NCBI GenBank assembly: GCA_035714085.1
Contig: DASTMP010000173.1
Location: 100,831 to 164,830, forward strand
Length of the DNA stretch: 64,000 bases
Reading direction: 5' to 3'
DNA from: JAJVID01 sp035714085
GTDB taxonomy: Bacteria; Acidobacteriota; Blastocatellia; RBC074
The notes below the pieces were generated by a model, which was given only the letters and a program-made list of their open reading frames with translations, searched no databases and was not told where the DNA came from. Positions within the stretch are counted from its first letter, which is position 1, and every line of letters starts with the position of its first letter. Position numbers and translations under genes: made by a program. Positions 43,259 to 51,736 of the stretch are shown in pieces.

Positions 43259-44746
43259 TCACTGCGCGATATCGCTCGAAGTGGAGATCGCCGCATCACG
43301 CCAACCAATGGGGTGAATGACTGGTATGAGATTCTTCCGTTCACGAAACGCTTTATCGGCTGGGCCTGCTTTCCAATCGCCGTGGATCTCGACCTCCCGA
43401 GGTTCGAACAACGCGATTGGCCATTGAATATCCCCGAACGCCTCGCGGACGATGGACAATCGTTCCGGATCGTAGCCCAACAAATGCGCCCCGACCCGAT
43501 CCACCGCCGCGGCGTTGCGTCCGGCCAGGATCAGCCCCAGCGGGAGAGGTTGCGGACAAAGTGGGCCTTCCCCCTGGCCGGCCACGACTGCGTCCACCAC
43601 ATGAAGGACTTGCCGCTGGGGCTGACTGGCCATTGTTCCATCCGGTCGGCCATACAAAAGAATCCTGTTGAGGTCTAGACACGTCCGCCAGATCGTGTCG
43701 TTTCCTGACCAGGAACCATCGGTCCCTACTCGGTCCCCTGTCAGTCGCAATGCTCGAATGAACTGCCTGCCAACCCCATGCCAAACTTTGGCCATCACGA
43801 ATGACGAGGTCATATTTTCTTGGTCAGCCGTAAACTCGAAGGCTCTCTTGATCATGTTGTAATTGGGATAACAGTCACCGCCTGTTTGCGACCCGCCGAG
43901 GCGATGGTGGGGCAGATACTCCTTATTCCCGTTGATCCCGATCAGATTTTTGAGCGCGCAGGTGATCCCCGCCTTCTTGTGTGTCTTCAGCTTGGGCAGG
44001 TTAATGATCACGTCCGCTTCGATCACCTCTTTTGCCACTAGATATTGATGACGTCCGGGAGAGTGCGTCCTTGCCAGGAGGCGCGGGTCATAGCAGGTGA
44101 CACGGAAAGAATTTCGGCCGTCGGCGACCGGTTCGAGAAGACTATTTCGACCCAGGTCGAAAAGGATGAAACGTTCTTCCGGCTGGAGCCCCTCAGACGC
44201 CAATCTCACACCGTTGACAAAGACACAAGTGGTCCGCCGGAAGTCGCGGACTCCCTGGAACGCCGGCTCAAGCCCCATCAAGCTGTCGGCCCAGGCGCCA
44301 AGCCCCGTGACGCGCAAGAGTCGCTGAAAGTCGCAGCCCTGTACCGGCGCATCCCCAATCAGGACTTCTGACGGCCCGGCGCGGAGCGCTCCCTCGACAA
44401 CGGCGCGGATCATGGACAGGTGCGTTACCAACGGGTCAATCCCCCAAGGCCCCTCGTTCTCATGCAGCACAAGGTTTGGTTTGATCAGGACCCGCGCGCC
44501 GCGAGGGATCATCCTTCCGAATGGCCCTCGTTCTTCTTCAGACCACTGCAGTTCTCTCGCTACTCTCTCCAGAGCTTGTTGGATCTGGCCTCCCTGAGCG
44601 GGCTCGTCCGTGTAGGTCGGCGAGGGAAGCGCTGTCAGCGCCACATGAGGATCGAGGATAGCGTCAATTCCCATTCCTCGATCTTCGGTCCTCGATCTTC
44701 GATCTTCGGTCTCCGACCCTCGCCCCTCGACTCTCGACCCCATCAT
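43259..44746 (-). CDS. DUF362-domain protein with repeat-derived N-terminus
   Basis: 495 residues. The DUF362 core is clear: GARVLIKPNLVLHENEG, VTHLSMIRAVVEGALRAGPSEVLIGDAPVQGCDFQRLL, and INLPKLKTHKKAGITCALKNLIGINGNKEYLPHHRLGG. The biochemical role of DUF362 is poorly known; some members carry Fe-S clusters, not seen here. The ATG overlaps the CapK-like stop (ATGATG), implying coupling. The first 25 residues (RVEGRGSETEDRRSRTEDRG) are the translation of a heptanucleotide repeat array at 44678-44740; the conserved protein could also start at Met 25 (44674), but that ATG lacks a spaced ribosome site. Confidence 0.75.
   Translation of the reverse strand: MMGSRVEGRGSETEDRRSRTEDRGMGIDAILDPHVALTALPSPTYTDEPAQGGQIQQALERVARELQWSEEERGPFGRMIPRGARVLIKPNLVLHENEGPWGIDPLVTHLSMIRAVVEGALRAGPSEVLIGDAPVQGCDFQRLLRVTGLGAWADSLMGLEPAFQGVRDFRRTTCVFVNGVRLASEGLQPEERFILFDLGRNSLLEPVADGRNSFRVTCYDPRLLARTHSPGRHQYLVAKEVIEADVIINLPKLKTHKKAGITCALKNLIGINGNKEYLPHHRLGGSQTGGDCYPNYNMIKRAFEFTADQENMTSSFVMAKVWHGVGRQFIRALRLTGDRVGTDGSWSGNDTIWRTCLDLNRILLYGRPDGTMASQPQRQVLHVVDAVVAGQGEGPLCPQPLPLGLILAGRNAAAVDRVGAHLLGYDPERLSIVREAFGDIQWPIALFEPREVEIHGDWKAGPADKAFRERKNLIPVIHPIGWRDAAISTSSDIAQ
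44678..44740. repeat. Heptanucleotide repeat array inside a gene start
   Basis: Nine 7-bp units with consensus TCGRYCY (TCGATCT, TCGGTCC, TCGATCT, TCGATCT, TCGGTCT, CCGACCC, TCGCCCC, TCGACTC, TCGACCC). They are the reverse complement of the units at 9981-10032. They lie immediately after the start codon of the DUF362 gene and keep it in frame. Confidence 0.75.
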
Positions 44747-46179
44747 AGCGATTCCCCCTTTGTGACCATAACCTCGCTAACCACGGGCCGCCATTTATTG
44801 GCCTTGGTGCGCGGAACCTGCTCGACCAGTTCGATCTTTACGTCGAGGCCGGGCAGATTGGCCGTCACTATGTTTTCTATCTGTCGCCGGCTCACTTCTC
44901 CAAAACCGTTCTTCGGGGCGATCATGAGTTGGACCGAGTAATCCTTGTGTTGGAGCAGCATAAACTCCCGGATCGGGTAATCCTTCATGAGGTGGGGAAA
45001 CTCAATTCCATGAACCCAGCGACCATCAGGCAGCCGAATCCCGTCGGTCACCCGTCCCACGACCTCGCGCAACGCAAAGGTCGGATGCCCGGGACAACTC
45101 CCCCTCGGGAAACGCCCGACATCGTCAATGCGATAGCGGATCATCGGCATGCCGTCGGCGTGCAGCTTGGTGATGAGAATTGACGATTCCTCCCCTTCGG
45201 TCTCGGGTTCGAGTAACAAATGCGCCCAGTCAATATCGAAGTCGTGCGACTGGGCCGGATCCATCTGGTATGCGATGTAGCCAACGTCGCGGCTCCCATA
45301 CCGCTCGTGCACTGGCCGGTCGAAGGCAGTTTCGATAAGGCGCCGATGGTAGGGTATAAGTTTTTCCGCGCCGGTAACCAAACAACGTGTCGGGTAATTT
45401 GGCCGATAACCGCGCTCCAGCAGGTACTCGGCGAAATGACCGAGCGCCGCGGCGTAAGCTACGATGCAGGTTGGCTTCCATCGCTCGAATTCCTGATGGT
45501 ACCTTTCAAATACTTCCGGCGAAAGCCGGAAGCAGTTGAAGGTCTTGATGTTGGTGATGAAGCAATTGATGCGATCGCGCAAGCTGTCAGTCGCTGTCGG
45601 ATCGAGATGATGGCCCCAGAAATATCCGATCCGCGTGCCGATGGGCAGACCGAGCCGTCGCATAAACGATTCTCCGCCGCTTTCGCGCCACCCTCGCTCT
45701 TCCGGACCCATCCAGATCTCGGTCGGCGTTCCGCTGGATCCCCCTGTGGCATCCCGGCGCAAATGGTCCGGCGGGACGGCGCTTGATATAAGCCGCCGGC
45801 CGGCTCCATGCGCATCCTCTCGCCCTAGCGCCGGCAGCCGGGAGAAATCTTCGAAGCTGAAATCCGCCCGAGGATCAAACCCGATCCGGTCGAACAACTC
45901 TTGATAGTAAATCGTCTCGCGATATGCCTTGCGCAAGGAGAAACGTAATCGCTGGAGGACCCATTGCGTCTTCCGCTCGAGACTCCATGCGGCGGTGTCC
46001 CGGCGAAAGCGCAAGCCCTCGAAGAAGACCGACCTCCCTGGACTGATCGAAGGACGGGCCATATGCAAAAGATGCAAGGATGGCACGAGCGCTTTGATAG
46101 ACAGCCAATCCCGCGTCGCTTTTGCCAAGTTGTTCATGCAAATCTCCAATCTTTCATCTTCCGGGCCGCGGATATTCAA
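44743..46179 (-). CDS. CapK/PaaK-like adenylate-forming enzyme
   Basis: 478 residues, phenylacetate-CoA ligase/CapK family. ATGGSSGTPTEIWMG (about 140-154) is the phosphate-binding loop; RPVHERYGSRDVGYIAYQ (about 295-312) the adenine-binding region; MIRYRIDDVGRF the Asp of the ribose contact; and VVGRVTDGIRLPDGRWVHG the hinge. Capsule-linked members of this family are poorly characterised and may activate a carboxylic acid for sugar modification. Such proteins are common between glycosyltransferases in exopolysaccharide loci. It is translationally coupled to the DUF362 gene. Confidence 0.82.
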   Translation of the reverse strand: MNIRGPEDERLEICMNNLAKATRDWLSIKALVPSLHLLHMARPSISPGRSVFFEGLRFRRDTAAWSLERKTQWVLQRLRFSLRKAYRETIYYQELFDRIGFDPRADFSFEDFSRLPALGREDAHGAGRRLISSAVPPDHLRRDATGGSSGTPTEIWMGPEERGWRESGGESFMRRLGLPIGTRIGYFWGHHLDPTATDSLRDRINCFITNIKTFNCFRLSPEVFERYHQEFERWKPTCIVAYAAALGHFAEYLLERGYRPNYPTRCLVTGAEKLIPYHRRLIETAFDRPVHERYGSRDVGYIAYQMDPAQSHDFDIDWAHLLLEPETEGEESSILITKLHADGMPMIRYRIDDVGRFPRGSCPGHPTFALREVVGRVTDGIRLPDGRWVHGIEFPHLMKDYPIREFMLLQHKDYSVQLMIAPKNGFGEVSRRQIENIVTANLPGLDVKIELVEQVPRTKANKWRPVVSEVMVTKGESL

Positions 46180-46198
46180 TCGATCGCCGGTTATCTAC

Positions 46199-47284
46199 TT
46201 ATTCGCTCGCTCCAATAGCGACGCCAATTTCTTGCTCGCTTATTCCCAAATTGTATGTCCTGCGACGGCGAGGGAGCGCCGCAGACACCCCTGCCAGCCA
46301 CCCCTCGAACTCGACTGGAGATAAGAGAGTTGTATCAACCAGTCTGGGCAGCAGCAAAGGATTCGAGTTGTGATTGGCAAGGCCCGGGTCGCAGGTCGTG
46401 GCGGTCCTGATCTTCATCTCCTCTAGCCAGGAGATGAGTTCATCGGTGAAATTTCCTTTGGGATAACAGAAATGCGTGGCCCAAGAGCCTGTCATCTCTC
46501 GGATGCTGTTCCGGTTGTCTTCGATCTCCTTGCTGAACAAACGGCGGTTCAGTGGGGAGCGGTGGTTGTGCGTATGTAACTGAACGTCGATTCCTTCGGC
46601 GGCTAGGTTTCTGACCTCCACCGGGTTGAGCAAATGTAGGATTCGTTTAGCGCACAAAGCGTCGTAATCAATCTTGAGACGCCGGGACAGTTCTATAGCG
46701 AGAGCGTTTTTCTCTTCCTCGGACAATTTGCGCTTCCAGGCAAATCCGATCAGACGATCATATGCCGCAACGCGCGCGGCATCGATTGATAAATCGAACT
46801 TCTCATCTTCACCGATGATCTCTCCCAGATCGAGCGTTGTATTCCGCCCCTTCCAGAGAACGTAAGAGCAGATCGCGTCAAAACAAGGCAGGTTGTAATA
46901 GACATAAGATGTTGTCAGGTAAAGAGTGGCCGGCAAGTTGAATTCTTTGAGAATGGGCAGCGCAACCTTGTAAAAGTCGTAATAGCCATCGTCGAAGGTC
47001 AGAGCCACACAATTCTTTGGCAGATCGTTCGTATATAAACGCTGGATCGCTTCACCTAGAGACAGGATGGCGCAGCCACTCTTCTTGAGCAACTCTATCC
47101 TGCCTCTAAAGTAATCGGGGCTCATGAAGAGATCCGGGTTCCACAGATGCTCGTCTTCCTGAGAAATTCCGTGATACGCGAGGATCAAGAGGCGATTTTG
47201 CCGCCACTTGCTATTTTGAGCCAGAGTGAAAACCCCGAGCGTTTTCAGACAACCGAGGGTTGCTTGTTTTAACTTCTTAAGCAT
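46199..47284 (-). CDS. Polysaccharide deacetylase (NodB-like), second of three
   Basis: 361 residues. LLILAYHGISQEDEHLWNPDLFMSPDYFRGRI is the usual lead-in. Motif 1 is LTFDDGYYDFYKVALPIL with the metal-binding Asp; motif 2 QLHTHNHRSPL holds the His pair; motif 3 is FCYPKGNFTDELISWL. No signal peptide was seen. A helical insertion (about 135-230) separates motif 1 and 2, a layout found in deacetylases of PEP-CTERM/exopolysaccharide loci. It removes acetyl groups from an amino sugar of the polymer or precursor. Confidence 0.85.
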   Translation of the reverse strand: MLKKLKQATLGCLKTLGVFTLAQNSKWRQNRLLILAYHGISQEDEHLWNPDLFMSPDYFRGRIELLKKSGCAILSLGEAIQRLYTNDLPKNCVALTFDDGYYDFYKVALPILKEFNLPATLYLTTSYVYYNLPCFDAICSYVLWKGRNTTLDLGEIIGEDEKFDLSIDAARVAAYDRLIGFAWKRKLSEEEKNALAIELSRRLKIDYDALCAKRILHLLNPVEVRNLAAEGIDVQLHTHNHRSPLNRRLFSKEIEDNRNSIREMTGSWATHFCYPKGNFTDELISWLEEMKIRTATTCDPGLANHNSNPLLLPRLVDTTLLSPVEFEGWLAGVSAALPRRRRTYNLGISEQEIGVAIGASE

Positions 47285-47303
47285 ATTTCAAAATCCAACT
47301 AAA

Positions 47304-48803
47304 TCATCGGCTACCCCACAGAACTCCGTTCAGCCGCCGCTCCTGAGACTCGCGCGAAGGCCAGAACGATTCCCTGGCCGGAGCCATGGCCTTTGATTCC
47401 GGCGACTCCGCGCCATGGTCGGCGGCGACCTGGCTCTCCTGAGAGTGGATGCGCCGAAGCGACACAGCGAGTGCGACAAGCGTGTAGAGGTAACTGTCGT
47501 ATTGCATAGATCCGAAAAAGCCGTAAATGAGGAAAGCGACAAACGAAGCCTGGAGACACACGCTCACAATATGTTTTCCATGATCGGGCCGCGGGCCATC
47601 CGGCGCCGTCTCTCGTTCAATGCGGCGGAGCGAACGCAGCGGCGCAAAGATGATGACCAGGAAAGCGATCAAACCAACGGCGCCCAATTCAGCGGCGGTT
47701 TCGAGGTATGCGTTATGAGCCCTCATCTCTTTAATCGCGTAGATGTGGTAGTTGCCCATCCCCACCCCGATGATCGGCCGCCGGATTGCCACTTCAGCTG
47801 CGCGGATCAGCTGCCCCCGGCGTTCCTGCGCCGAATTGGTTGGATCATTCTCGGGATTGAAAATTGTGGAGAGCCTGGACATATACTTACCAGGCGCTGT
47901 CGCGAACAGGGCCGCAGCCAGGACTACTACGGGTATCAACGTTTGGATGCGGCGGCCACGGCTCGCTTTCCAGATGAGCAGGCCGGACGAGGCGATTAGC
48001 GCGAGGAATCCGCTGCGTGAGTATGTGAACAAGATCGCAACAGCAGTGACGCCTGCACTGGCGAAAAAAAGCCATCGCTTCCACCCCCGCTGTAACAGCG
48101 CGCAAATCACTGAAAGTGGCGCCATCAGAGCGAGCACGCAGGCGATGTCGTTCGGATTCTTGAGATTTTCGCCCCAGCCGCTGATGCGGGACTGAAATGA
48201 CGCAATTTCCGAATACCCGCCGGTCAAATAAGTCCTGATCGAGTGGAGAGAGTAGAGCGCCTGGCAAAACACCATGATGCCCATCATCGCGCGAAACCGT
48301 GAGCGGGTGTCGACCAGGGCGATTTGCATGGCGAAGACAATCAATATCTTTATCAGTGGATCGAAAAGCACATTGAAGCTGTCTCCGGGCGAGACCGCGA
48401 TCGGGGCAAAAAGCAACCCCAGCGCCCACAAGAGCGTGATCATCTTCATTTCCGTCGACCAGATGATCAAGCGTTCGCCCGCGCTGAGCCTGGAGGCGAT
48501 GTAAATAAGGACAGAGCTAATGGCGACGATTTTGGGCAAGGGAAGCCAGCCGAACAAGCCGGGTATGATCTCTTGCGGGCGAGTATACAGCAGCAGCGTG
48601 AACAGGAAGATGCCTGCGAAGGCGAGCCGGTGTTTGCCGACTGAGTCCGTCCGCGATACCGCCCCGGGCCTGGCGGTGAGCCCGGCGACAGCAAGAGGGC
48701 TGGCTGCCCCGGCGATAATGCGGCTCTCATTTATGGCTCTTCGCTTGAACAACACGCCGTGCCCAGGGGCGATTCTCGCTAATCTGTTGTTCATAACGTT
48801 CAT
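47304..48803 (-). CDS. O-antigen ligase/polymerase-like membrane protein (Wzy-type)
   Basis: 499 residues from ATG 48801-48803, with GAGGAG about 8 bases upstream; the longer ORF overlapping the flippase gene is not needed. About ten to twelve membrane helices with a large outer loop near TYSRSGFLALIASSGLLIWKASRG and GVGMGNYHIYAIKEMRAHNAYLETAAELGAVGL. The latter (GxGxxNxx...HNxxLE) is the signature of the O-antigen ligase/Wzy_C family. It probably polymerises repeat units on the outer face of the inner membrane. It follows the flippase gene by 13 bases. Confidence 0.85.
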   Translation of the reverse strand: MNVMNNRLARIAPGHGVLFKRRAINESRIIAGAASPLAVAGLTARPGAVSRTDSVGKHRLAFAGIFLFTLLLYTRPQEIIPGLFGWLPLPKIVAISSVLIYIASRLSAGERLIIWSTEMKMITLLWALGLLFAPIAVSPGDSFNVLFDPLIKILIVFAMQIALVDTRSRFRAMMGIMVFCQALYSLHSIRTYLTGGYSEIASFQSRISGWGENLKNPNDIACVLALMAPLSVICALLQRGWKRWLFFASAGVTAVAILFTYSRSGFLALIASSGLLIWKASRGRRIQTLIPVVVLAAALFATAPGKYMSRLSTIFNPENDPTNSAQERRGQLIRAAEVAIRRPIIGVGMGNYHIYAIKEMRAHNAYLETAAELGAVGLIAFLVIIFAPLRSLRRIERETAPDGPRPDHGKHIVSVCLQASFVAFLIYGFFGSMQYDSYLYTLVALAVSLRRIHSQESQVAADHGAESPESKAMAPARESFWPSRESQERRLNGVLWGSR

Positions 48804-48816
48804 TCGCTGTCGCTCC

Positions 48817-50364
48817 TCAACTTTCAGTCGCAGACGATATTCGGAAGCGCGCCCCGCGTCGCGAAAGCGCATCCAACAGGTTACTCAGACTGGCTTTCTC
48901 CTCTTTGCTCACCGCGCCCACTGCCGCCGCCGTGACCAGATAGACAACGCCGAAGACGGCGGCGCAAACCAGGAATGTGGACATGGCGTGGGCGCTCCGG
49001 AGCGTGAATCTGGTCGCCAGGGTCGCCAGCGCCGCAGCCGCCGCAGCCGCTCCGATCCTCAGTAGCGACGTGAGGCGCCGCAGGTCGCGGCGCGACATCC
49101 CGAGCTCGCGTTTGATTGCGGCCATAGTGACGCCGGCGTCGAGAGTCTGAATCGAGACCGCCGCCACGGCCACTCCGATCAGTCCGCCCAAACGTAACCC
49201 GATATAGAGCGCTCCCAACGTCACCGGGATAAGCGCCAAATACAGCTTCAATCGGAAAAATTTGAGTTGATCAAAAAGGCGCAGGATGTGCAGGTGTACG
49301 GCAATCCCGAGCAGCATGCCGAAAAGGTTGATAGCGAAGATCGATACTGAAGCTGCGTAATTCTCTGTGAATAGCAGGGTGATGAATTCGCGCCGCATTA
49401 CGAGCAGCAGGGCGAACGCCGGCGCGAAGAAGAAGGCCAGCTTACGGATCACATCCATCCAAAGATTGATGATCGCCCGGTAATCGTTCCTCTCTTTATG
49501 CCTCGCCATCTCCGGATTAAACGCGTTGGCGAAGGAGCCCACCAGCATCCCCAACAACGGCAGTTGGAAACATCCGACCGCATAGATCGCGAAAGTCGCC
49601 GGATTGAAATAATATGAGACGAAATAGATGTGCATGTCGAACAGCACTGTCGACGCGATGCCCCCAACGCCGAATGGGAGCGCGTTACCGATCTGCGACT
49701 TGAACAATTGCCAATCGATAGCGGCGAGGAATCGCCCGAAGCGCCGCCGGATGTAGATCACCATGAAGGCTATCTGCATCAGGCATTGAATCACCGCCGC
49801 TATGAGAATCGCGTCGAGACTGCCGAAGACGAGGCCCGCAATGATCATCAGGACGGCCTTGGCGCCTTGGGACAGCACAATCAGCGCTGACGCCAAACGG
49901 AAGTCTCCGGCCGCAATCGGCACCGCGTCGAGATTGGTTGAGACCAGGCTGCACAAGATAGCAAGGCCCAGCAGCGGGACGTGCGGGACCAGATCGTCGC
50001 CATGGAAAATCAGGGTCACCCAGCCAGGCCAGACCAGAAAGATCAGGAATAACAGCGCGCCGACCAGGCCATAGAAGATCATCACGTTGAGCGAAACCTG
50101 TAACTTCTTGCCGGGCGCTCGCTCATTGAAGTAGAAGACGCTCACAGCGACCTGTAGATTAAGCAGGTTGAGCGCCGATTGAAGGACCTGAAACGCCTGT
50201 TTGTAGAGGCCATACTCCGCCTGGCTCATCGTCCGGACGAGAAGCAGCGGCAGCGCGAATGACATCGCCGTCGCAATGACATTTGCAGCCATCAGCAGCG
50301 CGGCCCGCCGATTCAGTCCGCTGTGTTCGCCGTAGTTATCAGTCGCAGCGATTCTTGCGCTCAT
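48817..50364 (-). CDS. Polysaccharide flippase (Wzx-type, MATE-like)
   Basis: 515 residues with about twelve to fourteen membrane helices. The N-terminal part (RRAALLMAANVIATAMSFALPLLLVRTMSQAEYGLYKQAFQVLQS) is typical of PST/Wzx flippases; FAIYAVGCFQLPLLGMLVGSFANAFNPEMARH marks the second half. It moves undecaprenyl-linked repeat units from the cytoplasmic to the outer leaflet. A C-terminal part with two extra helices (STFLVCAAVFGVVYLVTAAAVG) ends in a basic tail. It is coupled to algD (22 bases) and to the polymerase gene. Confidence 0.87.
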   Translation of the reverse strand: MSARIAATDNYGEHSGLNRRAALLMAANVIATAMSFALPLLLVRTMSQAEYGLYKQAFQVLQSALNLLNLQVAVSVFYFNERAPGKKLQVSLNVMIFYGLVGALLFLIFLVWPGWVTLIFHGDDLVPHVPLLGLAILCSLVSTNLDAVPIAAGDFRLASALIVLSQGAKAVLMIIAGLVFGSLDAILIAAVIQCLMQIAFMVIYIRRRFGRFLAAIDWQLFKSQIGNALPFGVGGIASTVLFDMHIYFVSYYFNPATFAIYAVGCFQLPLLGMLVGSFANAFNPEMARHKERNDYRAIINLWMDVIRKLAFFFAPAFALLLVMRREFITLLFTENYAASVSIFAINLFGMLLGIAVHLHILRLFDQLKFFRLKLYLALIPVTLGALYIGLRLGGLIGVAVAAVSIQTLDAGVTMAAIKRELGMSRRDLRRLTSLLRIGAAAAAAALATLATRFTLRSAHAMSTFLVCAAVFGVVYLVTAAAVGAVSKEEKASLSNLLDALSRRGARFRISSATES

Positions 50365-50386
50365 AATGACGCGCGTGTGTCCCTTT

Positions 50387-51694
50387 TCACCAACAAATGC
50401 CTTGATAGCTCTCTTTGTTCTCTTCGCGCTCGATCAGTCGAACCAGATCGATGACGTAGCGGCCGCTCGCCCCCGCCAGAGATCGAAACTCTTCATCCCG
50501 CTTCCCGATGACGATCACTTCGGAATCGTCAATGACCGCTTCAAGCTCCTTGCGCATCAGGGAGGAGATATGGGGAATCTCGTTTTCGATATACTCCCTG
50601 TTCGCCCCGAACAGCCTGGCCAGCTCGACTTCGCGGTCGTAGATGGCCAATTTCAGCCCCTTGCCGATCAACCTCTCAACCAAGGTCACCATGGGGCTTT
50701 CGCGCAGGTCGTCAGTGTTGGGTTTGAAGCTCAAACCGAGGACCCCGACCTTCTTTCGCCCCGTCCGCAACACCATTTCGATGGCGCGCTCGATCTGACG
50801 CTGGTTGCTCGCTAGTATCGAGTCGAGCATCGGTATACTCACATCCGCCTCCTTGGCCTTGTGAGTTAGCGCCCGCAGGTCTTTCGGCAGACAAGATCCG
50901 CCGAAGGCGAAGCCGGGTTTGAGATAGTAAGGTGACAGGTTCAACTTCGTGTCTCGGCAGAAGACCTCCATCACTCGATGGCTGTCCACACCCAACGCCT
51001 TGCTGATCGCCCCGATCTCGTTGGCGAAAGTTACCTTTAACGCGTGGAAAGAGTTGCAGGCGTACTTGACCATTTCGGCTTCCTTGATCCCGACTTTCAG
51101 TACAGGCGCAGCCAGATGAGCGTAGAGCTTGCCGAGAGGCGCGGCGGCGTCTTCGTCATCCGCGCCGATCAGAGTGAACGGCGGATTGTCGAAGTCGTAG
51201 ATCGAAGAGCCTTCGCGCAGGAACTCCGGATTGATGGCCACGCCGAAATCGCGGCCCGCGCGTTTCCCGGAATAGACCTCGAGCGCCGGAATCACCGTGT
51301 CGGCGACCGTCCCGGGCAACATCGTGCTGCGAATGGCCACAATGTGATAACCGCGTTTGACTTCGAGCGACGCGCCGATCTCTTGGGAGACACGTTTGAT
51401 GTGTCTCAGATCGAGGCTGCCGTTGTGATTGCTGGGCGTGCCGACGCACACCAGCGAGAGGTCGGATTCCGCGATCGCCGAGGCCACATCCGTCGTCGCC
51501 CTGAGCTTTTGAGCTTTAACGGCGGCGACGATCAAATCTTCCACGCCCGGTTCGACTATGGGCGCCTGGCCGGCGTTGATGATCTCCACCTTCAAGGGAT
51601 TCGAATCAACGCCGATCACCTCATGCCCATCTCTGGAAAAGCATGCCGCCGAAACACAGCCGACGTAACCCAAACCAAATACACTCAATTTCAT
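50387..51694 (-). CDS. algD: GDP-mannose 6-dehydrogenase (AlgD-like)
   Basis: 435 residues, almost exactly the length of AlgD. MKLSVFGLGYVGCVSAAC is the NAD-binding loop; GFAFGGSCLPKDLRALT has the catalytic Cys (about residue 268); NPEFLREGSSIYDFDNPP and LGLSFKPNTDDLRESPMVTL are family blocks; it ends QGICW like Pseudomonas AlgD. It makes GDP-mannuronate from GDP-mannose with two NAD, the committed step to alginate-like polymers. A UDP-sugar dehydrogenase is the alternative, but length and C-terminus favour GDP-mannose. Start at ATG 51692-51694 (GGGAG 8 bases upstream). Confidence 0.87.
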   Translation of the reverse strand: MKLSVFGLGYVGCVSAACFSRDGHEVIGVDSNPLKVEIINAGQAPIVEPGVEDLIVAAVKAQKLRATTDVASAIAESDLSLVCVGTPSNHNGSLDLRHIKRVSQEIGASLEVKRGYHIVAIRSTMLPGTVADTVIPALEVYSGKRAGRDFGVAINPEFLREGSSIYDFDNPPFTLIGADDEDAAAPLGKLYAHLAAPVLKVGIKEAEMVKYACNSFHALKVTFANEIGAISKALGVDSHRVMEVFCRDTKLNLSPYYLKPGFAFGGSCLPKDLRALTHKAKEADVSIPMLDSILASNQRQIERAIEMVLRTGRKKVGVLGLSFKPNTDDLRESPMVTLVERLIGKGLKLAIYDREVELARLFGANREYIENEIPHISSLMRKELEAVIDDSEVIVIGKRDEEFRSLAGASGRYVIDLVRLIEREENKESYQGICW

Positions 51695-51736
51695 TAGCTT
51701 TACTCCCATTCGTCACTTTCGCCGAGGCTCTCGACC

